A stretch of 64,000 nucleotides of DNA, from NCBI RefSeq assembly GCF_017654505.1, contig NC_054536.1:31742946-31806945 (forward strand), written 5' to 3'. This document shows positions 1 to 10,955 of the stretch, piece after piece. Each line of letters starts with the position of its first letter. Within the stretch, counting starts at the first letter, position 1. The notes below the pieces were generated by a model. That model ran no database searches, was not told where the DNA came from, and saw nothing but the letters and a program-made list of their open reading frames with translations. The stretch is from Polyodon spathula (lineage: Eukaryota > Chordata > Actinopteri > Acipenseriformes > Polyodontidae). Both the position numbers and the translations under genes were made by a program.

Positions 1-103
1 TTTGCACTGAGATTTGCAGCTGAGATTCTCCTTCTGTCAAAAACAAGATAACCTTTGTGACTGTTTTGCTTTATGACTATATGGTACATACAGTTAAGTT
101 ATA

Positions 104-1335
104 CAGTGGTTTGCAGAAGTACTCACCCCCTTGCAAAGTTTTCACATTTTGTTGGCACTTGAGTGTATGCTATGACGATTTCAAATTAGACTTTACATGT
201 AGAATCTACACAAACTACTCCACATTGATAAAGTTAAAAAATGCATATAGAATATAAATAAGTAAGATTTACAGAGAAAAGCAGATTAATCTCAGTTGCA
301 TAAGTATTCAACCCCTTTTCTACTACAGCCCTAAATCAGCTCAGGTGCAAAGTATTTGTTTGAAAGGTCACAAAATTAGTGAAATGGTTTCTGACTGTGT
401 GTACTCAAAGTTGTTTAATGTGTAGATCATTTCCCTATGGTATATAAAGACTTTCAAGCTGCAAATCACACAGTGATCCAAAAAAGTAACAATGAAGACC
501 AGGGAGCTTTTGAAACAAGTCAGGGTTAAAGTGGTAGAGAGGCACAGAACAGGAGAAGGGTACAAAAACATTTCAAAGGCACTAATTATACCTCGCAGCA
601 CAGTGAAGTCCATCATTAAGAAATGAAAGACTACCCAGATCAGGTCACCCTCCAAAACTGAGTAGCCGGGCAAGCAGGAAACTGGTTTGGGATGTCACTC
701 TGAAGCCAACAATGACCTTGAGAGATCTGCAAAGTTCTATGTCTGAGATAGGAGTCACACATCAACAATAAGCCGGTCCCTACACAAAGCTGGCCTGTAT
801 GGATGGGTGGAAAGAAAGAAGCCATTACTCAAAAAGCCTCATCTTAACGCATGTATGGAGTTTACGAAAAAGCATATAGTTGATACTTCAGACATGTGGA
901 AAAAGGTTTTGTGGTCAGACGAGACAAAATTTAACTTTTCATTCTAAATTCCAAGCATTACATCTGGCGTAAGCCCAACACACTGCACATCACTCAATCA
1001 ACACCATCCCAACTGTCAAGCATGGTGTTGGCAGCATCATGTTATGGGGAAGCTTCTCTTCAGCAGGGACTGAGAAGCTTATCAGGATAGAGGGGAGAAT
1101 GTATGCTGCAAAGTACAGGCGAATCCTTGAGGAAAACCTGTTTGAGTCAGCCAAGAGAAACTGGGGAGGAAACTCACATTTCAGCAAGACAGGCACACCA
1201 TACTTCTGTACTCTGAATTAGTTGCAAGCTTCCACAAAGCAATAACTACTCTTTTATGCACAGGGACAAGCAAAACTTTGTGTCTGATCTTTGGAGTGTG
1301 GGTGTCAGTCTTTGGCATAAGTATTCAAAGGTTTC
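104..1335 (+). mobile_element. Tc1/mariner-type DNA transposon, degenerate
   Basis: The left end is a Tc1-like terminal repeat beginning CAGTGGTTTGCAGAAGTA next to a TA dinucleotide, as expected for an element that inserts at TA. A related segment (GCATAAGTATTCAA) recurs near 299 and near 1315. The right terminal repeat cannot be recognised, so the right limit is approximate. The interior carries a broken transposase, listed separately. The element cannot move by itself. Confidence 0.8.
492..1175 (+). pseudogene. Tc1-type transposase pseudogene
   Basis: This is the remnant of a DDE transposase that would cut and paste its own element at TA sites. An ATG at 492 opens a frame of about 44 codons with the helix-turn-helix type start (MKTRELLKQVRVKVVERHRT), ending at a TGA where the family normally has Trp. 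Farther on, the block WSDETKF near 909-929 contains the first catalytic Asp of the DDE/D triad. The block [16 protein letters not shown] at about 1021-1070 is the second conserved region. These blocks lie in different frames, with stops between them. The final acidic residue region is not recognisable. Intact Tc1 transposases are about 340 residues long and this copy has no frame longer than about 60. Confidence 0.8.
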
Positions 1336-2110
1336 TTTTGACATTCTGAAGTTGTTAAGCCACCAGGAGTCTGTAAAGTTGCCAGCGATTCTTTCCCACC
1401 AATCTGTCATTCAAATGTGTGTCCATACTGAGTGTCTCCTTTTGCACTGGATCTGATATTGCAGGATTCTCTAGAAGAAAAAAAAAACGAAAACAATAAA
1501 TTGGTTAACAATTATATTACATTCTGAAAACATGGAGATTGTGAGTAATTTAGTAAATTAGTTTATTAAACAGCAATTAATTTTAAGCATAATCCCTACC
1601 TACACAAATATTGCAATATACACACAGAAATCTCACAATATAAATGGAAAATTTAAATGTTAACCCTTCTGTGTATTATGTTTACCTATGACTATGCTTA
1701 CTTGATAGGAGCGTAGCACAACTATTGGTGTTTATGTCATAAACTTTTTTTTTCTGCTTGTGCTTATTTTTTACATTTATAAACAATGGTATGTATTTCT
1801 TGTTATATTAATCTTTCAACAGGTTTGAAGCAAGTGCATAACTACAGTAAAAGTTTTTAAAAAATTGCTTTTTTAGTCAAACACCAACATCAGGTGCTAA
1901 CAAGGCAACAGCTGCTTGTTTCCAACAAAGCTGCTAGTATAAAGACTACGTTTTCCATTTTAATTTCTTTGTTTTTTTTTTCAAATTATAAATATATTTC
2001 CGCACACACCCTTCTTTTACACATTTAGCAAAAATACTTACTCGCTAGAAACCGACAAATCAAAAAATGTTTAGCTTATGACATGTGTATAAGGATTACT
2101 CTTCTGTGGT
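1336..2110. other. AT-rich stretch, nothing recognised
   Basis: The stretch has short poly-T and poly-A runs and scattered stops in all frames. A TTAACCCTTCTGTG string at about 1662 resembles a piggyBac-type end, but no partner end was found. No coding or RNA feature is supported. Confidence 0.5.
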
Positions 2111-2500
2111 TCATACATACACTTGGGAAAGAGTAAAGTTAAGCCAGAGTCTTCTGATTGTCATATTTGTCTTCATAAGAGTCTGACTGTGACTCTCTTC
2201 CAGAAGCATTCTTCTCTTCTTTGCATAGTCAAACCTTCGATGCATTTCAACCATGCGATTCAGCAAATAAAACACAAAGACGCAAAAAAAAAACACAACC
2301 ACAACATCTTGATCCGCCATTTTCTACCGTCCCATGCGTATTACATCATCAACTTGCTACTCCGCACGTTCAACATGCGTGATGTCAGTCGCTCGGCTTG
2401 CCTTTCTCTAGTGTAAATGCAAGCCAAGCGATCCGAACCACACCAAGCTGGCACAGAGCCTCCCCAGCTCGGCTCAGGTGTACTAGTGTAAACGGAGTAT
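2111..2500 (-). pseudogene. Possible PIF/Harbinger-type transposase N-terminal fragment
   Basis: On the minus strand an ATG at 2320 in a strong initiation context (AAAATGGCGG) opens a 69-codon frame. It starts MADQDVVVVFFFCVFVFYLL and continues into a basic segment rich in Arg, Lys and Met. Fish Harbinger transposases often start with a MAD-type, hydrophobic then Arg-rich leader, which is the basis for the call. The catalytic domain is absent. To the right (2390-2500) the sequence has repeated GCTCGGCT and CTAGTGTAAA strings that resemble Harbinger element ends. This could also be a chance frame, so confidence is low. Confidence 0.3.
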
Positions 2501-4272
2501 AAATGTATTTAGTTTCAAAGAATTGCTAAAGCTATTAATCCTACATACATCTTTCAACAGTTACTTCACAGTAAAGAATTGAGGAAGTCTACCTACTGTA
2601 TACCTCTGCTAGTGTATCCAGCCCTTTGCAAAATTGAGGTCAGGTGAAGCATTCAAACACTGACCAATTTCAAATAGATGGCTGTAAACTTTATATTCTC
2701 TGTTATTTTTACAGCACATGTTATTCTTGCCATTCAAAAAAAACAAGAATTGCCCACCAAAAGCAAAATTGTAAAAATATGTATCTTTTATTTCACTTCC
2801 TTTAATTTCAAATCGTCTGCCCCATTCAGCAATGAGTCTGCATAGGATTTGACAGTAGAACATAGACTTTATATTACAGTCCCATCACGACCTACTGCAC
2901 CAGGCTATGACTTCAAGTCATAACTCACATACAAAACTGCCCTGAAGTGACTGTTCTTTAAATAGCACCAGGGACTAATGTCTTTTATTGTCATTATTGT
3001 CATTTAGGTGTTGAAGTGTAATTTTACACCATTATGGTATCCTACCCACTTTAAAATGTCAAATTCTGCTTAACCTCTAAAACCCACTTACCAATATAGA
3101 GGAATGAGGACCAATGAACAACCCCCACCCTCTGTCGCCATCCATCTAGCCAACTGCCTCTTTCTACCTGCAGTACCTAAGCAAGCAAAGAAGTTGCCAG
3201 TTATTGAATAGTGGAAGGAGAGGCCTAGGCTGGGGATTCCTGGATTCCTGTGCTTTTACTGGGTGTTGGACCTTAAGTGAATGCAATTCCAAAACCGTTA
3301 CATTCTGCATGATGAACCTAACCAGGCATTATCACATTTATGATACAGCCTTAAATATTTTTCCCCAGTATCAACCAGGTATACCAAATCCTTAAAACTA
3401 CTTATAAATACTAAAAACATTTGACAAGACAAGGTTGAAGGGAAAAAAAAAAAAAACTGATCTAAAAATGTACTGCAAAAGACCTTCATTCTTCATTAGG
3501 TATTGAACAAGTTTCAGTTGCCAGGGATGCTCCCTAGCAACGCATCCGCAGATAGCCTTTTGCAGTTCTCCAACAGTAATCGAATTTGTCAGAAAACAAC
3601 TATGTGTCTGTACCTACGTAAAAGGATGGGGGCAATGGGAGGGGGGCTGCTTACATCAGAAGAAGACGCATTCAGGCCCAGGACTAATCAACAGTGTGGG
3701 TGGTCATTCATGTCGCTATTAAAGGTTGTTACGGAAGCGCTTAGGGAAGGCTCATATTTTGATTGACTATAATAAATAAGGAAGTTATTACTGATAGTCC
3801 CTTTGCTTTCCATAAACACTTAATTGATAAGCACTTAATTCATTTTGTAATTGATTCCATCAGTGCAAGCACTTACTGTGTCCGAATATCCAGGTCCTAA
3901 AGGAGTCAATGACTTTTATATTCATGTTAAACCTGGTGTATGAATGGCCCTCCAGGACTTGAGTTTCCCATACCTTATTTATGGCAGCTATTTCGAGCTG
4001 GAACCTATTATAGTAGGGCTAAGGAATGGTCATGTTTGCATGATGAATCATTACCATTTTGCTATTTTGCATACGTTTTGCATCATGTTTTGTATCATTT
4101 AGGGCGGTTCTGAAAGCACATGTGAAGAAGATGCCAGCGCCCAGAGTGAAAGGAAAGTTTGATTCCAAATGTTTTTTAAACCGCATTCCATTAGAAAAAC
4201 AACCTCTATCACGTGTGTGCCAGCAGAGGAGGTTGAATTGGTCACAGCATATAACATATAACATATAGCAAG
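2501..4272. other. Intergenic stretch, nothing recognised
   Basis: There are only short spurious frames, a poly-A run near 3440-3455 and AT-rich sequence. A short G-rich patch lies near 3625-3650 (GGGGGCAATGGGAGGGGGG). I see no motif that ties any part to a known gene or repeat family. Confidence 0.5.
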
Positions 4273-4307
<35 letters not shown>

Positions 4308-4321
4308 AAAAAAAAAAAAAA
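4273..4321. repeat. Homopolymer tract: poly-C followed by poly-A
   Basis: About 25 C residues (4273-4297) are followed by a single G and then about 23 A residues (4299-4321). Such a long C tract is unusual and is a place where read errors in tract length are expected. Confidence 0.95.
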
Positions 4322-6539
4322 CTGGAATAAAACAGCACTCTACAACAGGCAGTTCTAAGAAATCCTGCTAAGATGTCAACACGAAATGTGCTCCATGTAA
4401 ATGTAAAAAGTGGTCAAAAATGATGGACTGAATGGGCTAACACTGCTTCTAAAACACAGAGTAACTATGGAGGCACACAGGCATGGAGAACATTTTTGAA
4501 TTCCTAAAAATTATTTCTGGTAGGACATGACTGACCCTTACTCACTAGCACTTTTAATGCATTATGATTTGTTATATTTTGAAAGAAAATATGCTATTTT
4601 TTGGTTTTGTTTCAAAGAACAGATGTATAGAAATGTTTTAAAGCTATAAAATTGAAAGGTTACCATATTAATTTTTTGTCTGTACGCCATACAAGACTAA
4701 AATATGTGGATATGTGTATTCTTTTTTGACAGTTATTTGTGCTTTTCTTGTATGTGTATGCAAAAACAAATGGGGTATGTCTTTCCGAAAGTCCACAAAA
4801 CAAAATTCAAAGTACAGTCAGATTTTTTTTAGACCATGAGCACTGTTTTTTTTGTTTCAGAATGCGAACAAAATGACCCAATCTTAATTCATTATTGGTA
4901 ATTTACTTTTGACATTTTAATAATGATCGGTGAAAAAATGAAAAAAAAAGTTAATTATTTTTAAAGCCTTTCCTTAGTCCTACTCACACTGTGTAATTAT
5001 TTTCCCTTTAACGGGATGTCCAAATATATCATCATTGAAATGCACAAACTGAGGGGAAGTGTTGCTATTTTTTTAAACTGTGTACAACAACTGATTACAC
5101 ATTTGCAGGCTCAAAATACACACATGACATCCTGCTAATTATTCCTCCTCTCACCAGCTTTCCACAGTCTCCATGACGACCTCAGTCAAATAGCACAAGG
5201 AATTGTGTGAGATGTAATACTTTGCAGTTGTTATTTTTTGTGTCTAAAATGGATTCAAACATTCCTTGTCCATTTCATTTCACACAGTGGGGGACATGGA
5301 TCAAGATCGCCGGTGCTCAAAATGGGCTACCAGTAGCACAGATTAATAGACTAATCTGAAAAATAGCACCTTCCCTACAAATGGGCTACCTCAATTGAAC
5401 AATAGGTAGGTCTTTTGGAGAGGCAGAAATGGCAATTCAAAATGGGCTAACCTGTGTTTTAAATAAAATGTACAGGTTTTAACCTACTAAAGCCTGGGTA
5501 GCTCACCTGGAGAGGCAGAAGTGGCTCGTGCTGACTGTCTTGACTTTATATTATATCACTGTTACACAACAGATAAAACCAAATATACATAATGAAAAGG
5601 AAAACTTAATGAACCAAGTTTATTATATGACGAATACAAACCATTGTACATAATGAAATAACTGGTATGGAGCTATAATTTCATCAAAAAAGGTAATGCA
5701 GACCCTAAATACTCTCCCTTCTTCTCAGTACTCCCTTCAGGAAGGTTAGGAGCCTTCACTCTCCATCATAAGAAATACGTTATGACTGCTGCCATAGTGC
5801 TCTTTCCTACCAGCTGCTTTCCGACTTTTTATTTGCACCCAAATAAGACCAATTTGAAATCAGACTTATTTGAGGACCCTTTTAGAGCCGACACAACTAT
5901 TCTGCTGCTTCATAAATCCCATTTTAATATCACAGACTTCATTTACAAATGAATTCCACCTACAGTTTATCCATGTGTATAATTAGGCTTGACACGCATT
6001 AAAATCCATGACTAATGAGAGGTAGAGTGCTTTGCACGATGGAGCGCATTTTGGTGGTGCTAACAGGGCCTTAACTTGCCAAAAGTGATTCAGGGCAATT
6101 TTAAGGCAGGCACTATGGCCTTAATGCCATCACAATCGCTTGATACATGACCCCCGGTATGTATTACAAAGCCAACATAATCTTTATTTGGAGCCAGTTG
6201 TTATGAATTAGTTGTTTTTAATATCATGTTACAAAATCATTCTAAAATGTTCTAATTAAAGGAAAACTTTATATATTTAAATATTAATTTCTCAATAAAT
6301 AATAAAAGCAGTTTTGGCAGTGTGCAAGGCTGTAGCCAGTTATGAGGTACCCGGAGCATTTGAAGTAAGTGGGATACTTCAAGGTTCATAGCCAAACAAC
6401 CGAAAGCTTGAGCTGCAACCCTCATTGGTTATGACTCATGCAGCTAAACTCTCTCCGTCTTGTCAATCTGCTTAAGCTCATTTTATTGCTGAATGTGATT
6501 TTATAATTAATATCACACAAAACTTTATGTATGCAAGCA
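4322..6539. other. AT-rich stretch with short phased repeats
   Basis: No gene or element was identified. Three copies of AAATGGGCTA(C/A)C lie at 5320, 5379 and 5440, about 60 bases apart. A second pair (GGAGAGGCAGAARTGGC) lies near 5416 and 5509. The rest is AT-rich single-copy-looking sequence. Confidence 0.5.
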
Positions 6540-7661
6540 CTCTTTTCTTCTCTGTATTTGGATAATGACATCACTGTGGCAAAGAAAGCTGTGGAAAATG
6601 CTGAGACTGCCCATTGAATCAGTGATATTATGAGGCAAGTTCAGCATGGAAAAGGAGTTCTTAGCCTCAGTTCAGCTCCTCCTACATGGCACAAGGAAAC
6701 CGCAGCTCAACGGAGGAAGCAGGTAGTCCATGAGGTGCAAAAGCAGGAGGAGAGGATGAGGTGTGTAAAGGCCGTTTCCCAGGCCAAGCAGGGAGAATGG
6801 ATGAGATGGGAAAGTGTGGAACAACGCAAGATCGGCTGACAAGACCTATGGACAATGGAACAGAACGGTGTCAGTTTCCTCATCAGATCAATGTATGATG
6901 TTCTCCCATCAACACAGAACCTAAACCTCTGGGTAGGAGAGGATCCCTCATGTCCTTTGTGTCCTCCAACATTAAGGCACATTTTGACAGGATGTAAGGT
7001 GGGTCTTAGCCAAAGACGGTTTACTTGGCGCCATGACCAGGTGCTGCGATGTTTGGCCTTAGCATTGGAAGACAAGCGTAACCTGACCAATAAGTTGCCA
7101 CCGGTTCCATCAAAGCATTACACACAAAAGACAATATTCATCTCAAGCACAATAGAAAGAAAGCAACGCTGATGAATGGGTAAGTAAGCTGGGCTGAGCT
7201 GAGTAGTGGACGGAGGGGGGTGATGATGGGATACCCGAATCACTGTTTAGCCCTCTTGAGGTGTTGTGGTCTAGTCGACGAAACACCGAGGATGGAAGGT
7301 GCCCACTTGAAGACTCCAGAGATGTGCCTTATTTAGCTCAATCCTAACGGTTGTCATGCTGATGCACTGGGGAGACCGCACTGGGTTGATCCCCGGAGCC
7401 AGCAACGCAGCCGTTGTGTGTGCTGATACGCTGGGGAGGCAAAATAAGCTGATCCCTGGAGCCAGCATTACATTTCAGCAGTCAACATCAGACAGAAAGA
7501 TATCTACATTATCAGATGGAGAACAATTCAAATGGATGGAGATGCAAATGGAACACATTAGTTTACTGTAAAACTATGTCTTAGTTGGTGCTTATCTTGG
7601 ATAGAGCCGAGTTCAAATCAGCATGAAATTTTAACATCTATTCTCATGTAATGGAAATCAT
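6540..7661 (+). mobile_element. Non-LTR retrotransposon, R2-superclade-like, copy 1 (3' part)
   Basis: This is the 3' part of a LINE. It has the C-terminal end of an ORF (listed separately) and then a non-coding 3' tail from about 7140 to 7661. The tail is nearly the same as a second tail at 33560-34058. Shared strings include GCACAATAGAAAGAAAGCAAC and GTTTACTGTAAAACTA, and both copies end in ATGGAAATCAT. Compared with copy 2, the segment coding for the endonuclease and extreme C-terminus has been deleted here. The 5' end is truncated and its limit approximate. Confidence 0.75.
6600..7170 (+). pseudogene. C-terminal fragment of an R2-like LINE ORF with CCHC motif
   Basis: The original protein would combine reverse transcriptase and endonuclease, copying element RNA into a nicked chromosomal target. 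One frame runs through a single internal TGA at 6836-6838, where the family has Trp. It contains a Lys/Arg/Glu-rich segment and then GVSFLIRSMYDVLPS. A zinc-knuckle follows at about 6950-6997 with C-x2-C-x5-H-x4-C spacing (CPLC...H...C), then WRHDQVLRCLALALEDKR. A CCHC knuckle in this context is typical just upstream of the restriction-like endonuclease of R2-superclade LINEs. The endonuclease core (the PD...D/E region) is missing, as the sequence passes directly into the 3' tail. No reverse transcriptase is visible upstream. The clade is inferred from this motif order, not from a search. Confidence 0.65.
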
Positions 7662-9199
7662 GTTTGATAGATAAGGATTTAAATCTAAGAATATTGTCTA
7701 CAACTAATATTCTGGCATTGCTACATTTCCTATTTTCTTTTATATTGAATTTGAATGTTGCAAAGAAAAAACTACTTATTTGCACTGTAAAAAAAAACCC
7801 CACACAGGTCCTACAAATGCAGGTACTCAAAATTCTCTCATATTATCTTATTCAGAAAAAAAAATAAACAAAACTGTTAACTAAACCTTTGTATTTAAAT
7901 ACACAAAATATTACACTGTCCTCATAATCTTTTTTCTTCTGTTATAAAAACTCTAGTGCAAGAGTCTCTGTGATTTTTCGTGACTGGCTAGGGCCCTGGT
8001 GTGTCACATTATTTTTAGCTATATGAGTGATATAGACCACCTGCTTTGATAGTGGGGTACAGCATCTAAATGCTACCATTGCCTAAGTGGATATTAAAGG
8101 GCCAAAGGTTATGACCCTCAAACATCCAATAGTGCATGATAGTCTTTGGTTAATTTCTGTGTGGCAAAAATATAAAACAACTTGGAGGGTTATGATTTAA
8201 AGTGTACAGGTCAAGTAAATTGATCAAAGTGTCTACAGTTGGAATTCCAAGGTTCTCTCAGTAATGCTCCTTTACTGAAAAAGTAATCATCTTACTGCCA
8301 CATTTTAACCTCTGTCCATATCAAAATACACATCACGTGCTTGACAGAGTTGAGAATCACAGTGGGGTGAGGTCAATTATATGCACACCTAAAAAAGAAA
8401 CAAGAAAGAAAATCTGCAGAATAACATTTTATTAAATCACACACTTCAGTGAATGCTAGAGTAAACTATTTTAGGTTTAAACAGAATTTTAAAATCATGG
8501 ACAGACTCTTTAATCTCTAATCATTTTTGGCTAGGCATTGCAGAGCTATACGGCATAAATATTGGTCCCATGTGGGCAGAATGTTGTTCTAAACACACCA
8601 AAAATTAACATATAAATTAGGCATGAATGAATATATATTTTATATACCTTTTAATCACCCTTTAAATTGCTTTATTGTGCTGCAGAATTTCCACAGCAGA
8701 TGTAACATAAAGCAAAATGTGATCACAAACTGTCTGTTGGCAGGTTATTTTTATGTCAATCCATTGAACTAGGACAACAGAAGCTATTACACTAAACATA
8801 TTAATGTAAAACAACTAACCACAGCTTGTGGTGTTTAAGAAAACAAAACTAAATGTAAATAATTTTAAAAAGGTTATCATCTGCTGCGGCTGTGGAAAAA
8901 AACTACACCACACAGGTGGTGTCAATTGAGAACATTATTGAGGGTATCTCTCACTTGTTGTGAGAAGTGGGCATCCCATTCAGAGGGAAAAGAAAGAAAC
9001 ATCATTTTGACATTAAGAAGTCTTTCAGTCATTAGCACCAGCCAGTCCCTTCAGCTTAATTGTCCACTCCACTTTGCTCATATAAAATAAGAATGGCCTT
9101 CAGTGGGAAATGACTTCATGCTGTCTGGTGCACAATGTTCTAAGACCCAGCTCCCACAGTCGCCATGTAGAAATGCTTCATAGTTAGTCTGCTTCAAGA
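7662..9199. other. AT-rich stretch, nothing recognised
   Basis: There are only short AT-rich frames and short homopolymer runs, such as poly-A at 7790 and 7856. No element ends, RNA gene or conserved coding pattern was seen. Confidence 0.5.
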
Positions 9200-9486
9200 G
9201 CATGACTCATGCAGCGTATGAGTATATGAAGCTAAGCACATCTACCGACAGCCGCACCTTTGGCAGCATTTCCGCTGCCAGTGGTACAGCGGGAGGAGAG
9301 ATTCGGCCCACTGTCAGCACGTCTGCTGACAGCATGGCCAGTAGCAGCTTGGCTACTGGCAACATTGCCCCCCATCAACCCCTTAAAGTCCCTGTTCTTG
9401 GCCCAGGACTTTGAACGAGACTTTGGGGATTTTAAGGGGGGAGGTGGCCATTGAGGCCATGTGTGCTTTGCACAAGAGTGGGTATA
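9200..9486 (+). mobile_element. Probable internal sequence of an LTR element, upstream of its 3' LTR
   Basis: This segment is richer in GC than its surroundings and open for about 65-70 codons in two overlapping frames, neither recognised. A purine-rich run (AAGGGGGGAGG, about 9434-9444) resembles a polypurine tract, but it lies about 40 bases before the LTR rather than touching it. The assignment rests on its position directly left of an LTR that lacks a matching TSD. It could be unrelated sequence. Confidence 0.35.
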
Positions 9487-10054
9487 TGTGGCAAAGTGCC
9501 CGCCCCTGTGTGTATTTTTTGTTGTATGTTGTGTGTTAATGTTGGTGTATAGTCATTGGCACATGGGATATAAACGGGTCTGTGTAACACGAGTGTTTAA
9601 AATGTATATTTGTATTTAGGCACAAGGATTGCACAGCACTTCACGTGCAAGTAAAATGTAATAATATGTGAGCACGGGGAATTGCACTTTATTAATTCAC
9701 GTGCAGTTATACTGTGACTCCAATTGAATGACTGATTATCAATCGAGTCTCGGTACAGCTGCATTAAGCAGCATGTTTTCATTCAGGGTTGTGTGTTCGG
9801 TGAGTGTGTTCGTTAAAAAGATCAGCTCACAGTGTTAATTTAGTGTTAGTCCGTTTTGTTTCATCTCTTTGTTTTGGCGAATGTGCCGTGTCCTGAGTCT
9901 TGTTTGTCTTTCAACCTTTTATTTTCTGTCTGCTTCGTTATTAAATACTGAGCGAGAACAATCGCTCAGCTGCACCAAATCGCACCTCTCTGTTGTTTAT
10001 TTCCAGGTTTCCTGGTTCTGGTCTGACATCCCCACTCCGGTCGTCTTTGTGACA
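9487..10054 (+). mobile_element. LTR, family A, copy 1
   Basis: The block begins TGTGGCAAAGTGCCCGCC and ends GTCTTTGTGACA, so it has TG...CA ends. It matches the reverse complements of the blocks at 41783-42377 and 48272-48933 over most of its length. A TATA-type sequence (GGGATATAAACGGG, TATAAA at 9569-9574) supports plus orientation. The flanking 5-mers (GTATA and TATTC) do not match, which fits a 3' LTR of a rearranged element better than a clean solo LTR. Confidence 0.75.
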
Positions 10055-10099
10055 TATTCACATGGGTTTCTTGTTTTAAGAGAATAAAATTAAATTAAA

Positions 10100-10108
10100 T
10101 TATATATA

Positions 10109-10174
<66 letters not shown>
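10100..10174. repeat. (TA)n microsatellite
   Basis: An almost pure TA repeat of about 75 bases with one slip (TATTATAT) near 10115. Confidence 0.97.
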
Positions 10175-10177
<3 letters not shown>

Positions 10178-10800
10178 CAGATTTTAGTATTTATTTTAGT
10201 ACAATTGATTTGAACGTTGATGAGTCTTAAAACCACCTCCCTTAAAATAATTTAAAAAAGCTACTCTATGAAGTTGTGTTGTAAATTAACAACATAGTTT
10301 TGCTCTGTAATGTCATAAAACCCCATAGATCAGATCCAAATGAACCCCTCTGGCTCTTCTATGTGGTCAACATGACTTGACAAGACACCACTGGCAACTT
10401 TCCCTAAAAAAAGAGGCTAGATCAACAGTGTTTGGTCAACTTATATTTTGGGTTTTTGCATGTTTACCTCAATGTTACTCTATCTGACACATGACAGGTT
10501 TATGGTTCGTATCGTTGGCTATCAATGGTTAATGCTAGGGGGTTATCAGTTCTAGAGATTTGATGAATTGCAATGACTTTCCATTAGAGCCGAGGAACAC
10601 TGGGAGACAAGTTACATTTTAAAAATGGTCTAGTGCATAATTTAACTTTCTTTTCTATTCATATCTTAGCTTTTGTCTACTAAGAGTAATATAGGGTAAT
10701 ACTAATATATACTAATATATATTAGTCTCAGACAAAAGTATTTGGGCAATTAGAAAAAAAAAAGAAAAAACACAAAGAAAGTGATTTCTATAATTTATAA
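10175..10800. other. AT-rich spacer, nothing recognised
   Basis: No coding or element signal. A short TACTAATATATACTAATATATATTAG near-palindrome lies at about 10700-10724. Confidence 0.5.
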
Positions 10801-10955
10801 GTGTTCTATTTAAGCAGTAGAGCCTGTCAATGCAAGCTCTACCGTGTGGTAGATGACCACAACTGGAGTTATGCATCCCGAGCCGTACGAAAAGTCAAGG
10901 TCATGTATCACACGGTAGAGCCTGCATCGAGAGGACTCTATTGCTATTAGAACAC
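10801..10955. repeat. Long imperfect palindrome (hairpin of about 155 bases)
   Basis: The outer ends are GTGTTCTA (10801-10808) and TAGAACAC (10948-10955). The inner arms 10831-10858 and 10899-10926 pair at about 25 of 28 positions, with CTCTACCGTGTG against CACACGGTAGAG perfect. The segment between outer and inner arms also pairs with small bulges, so the whole block folds into one hairpin with a loop of about 40 bases. The left arm itself contains a small inner hairpin, GTAGAGC (10817) with GCTCTAC (10836). The minus strand is open across it (10810-11028, 72 codons), with no recognised product. It could be a foldback or MITE-type element, or a hairpin transcript. Confidence 0.8.

Noticed and set aside
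4099..4338. Frame with Phe and Gly runs
   Set aside because: It is produced by the poly-A and poly-C tract read on the minus strand.
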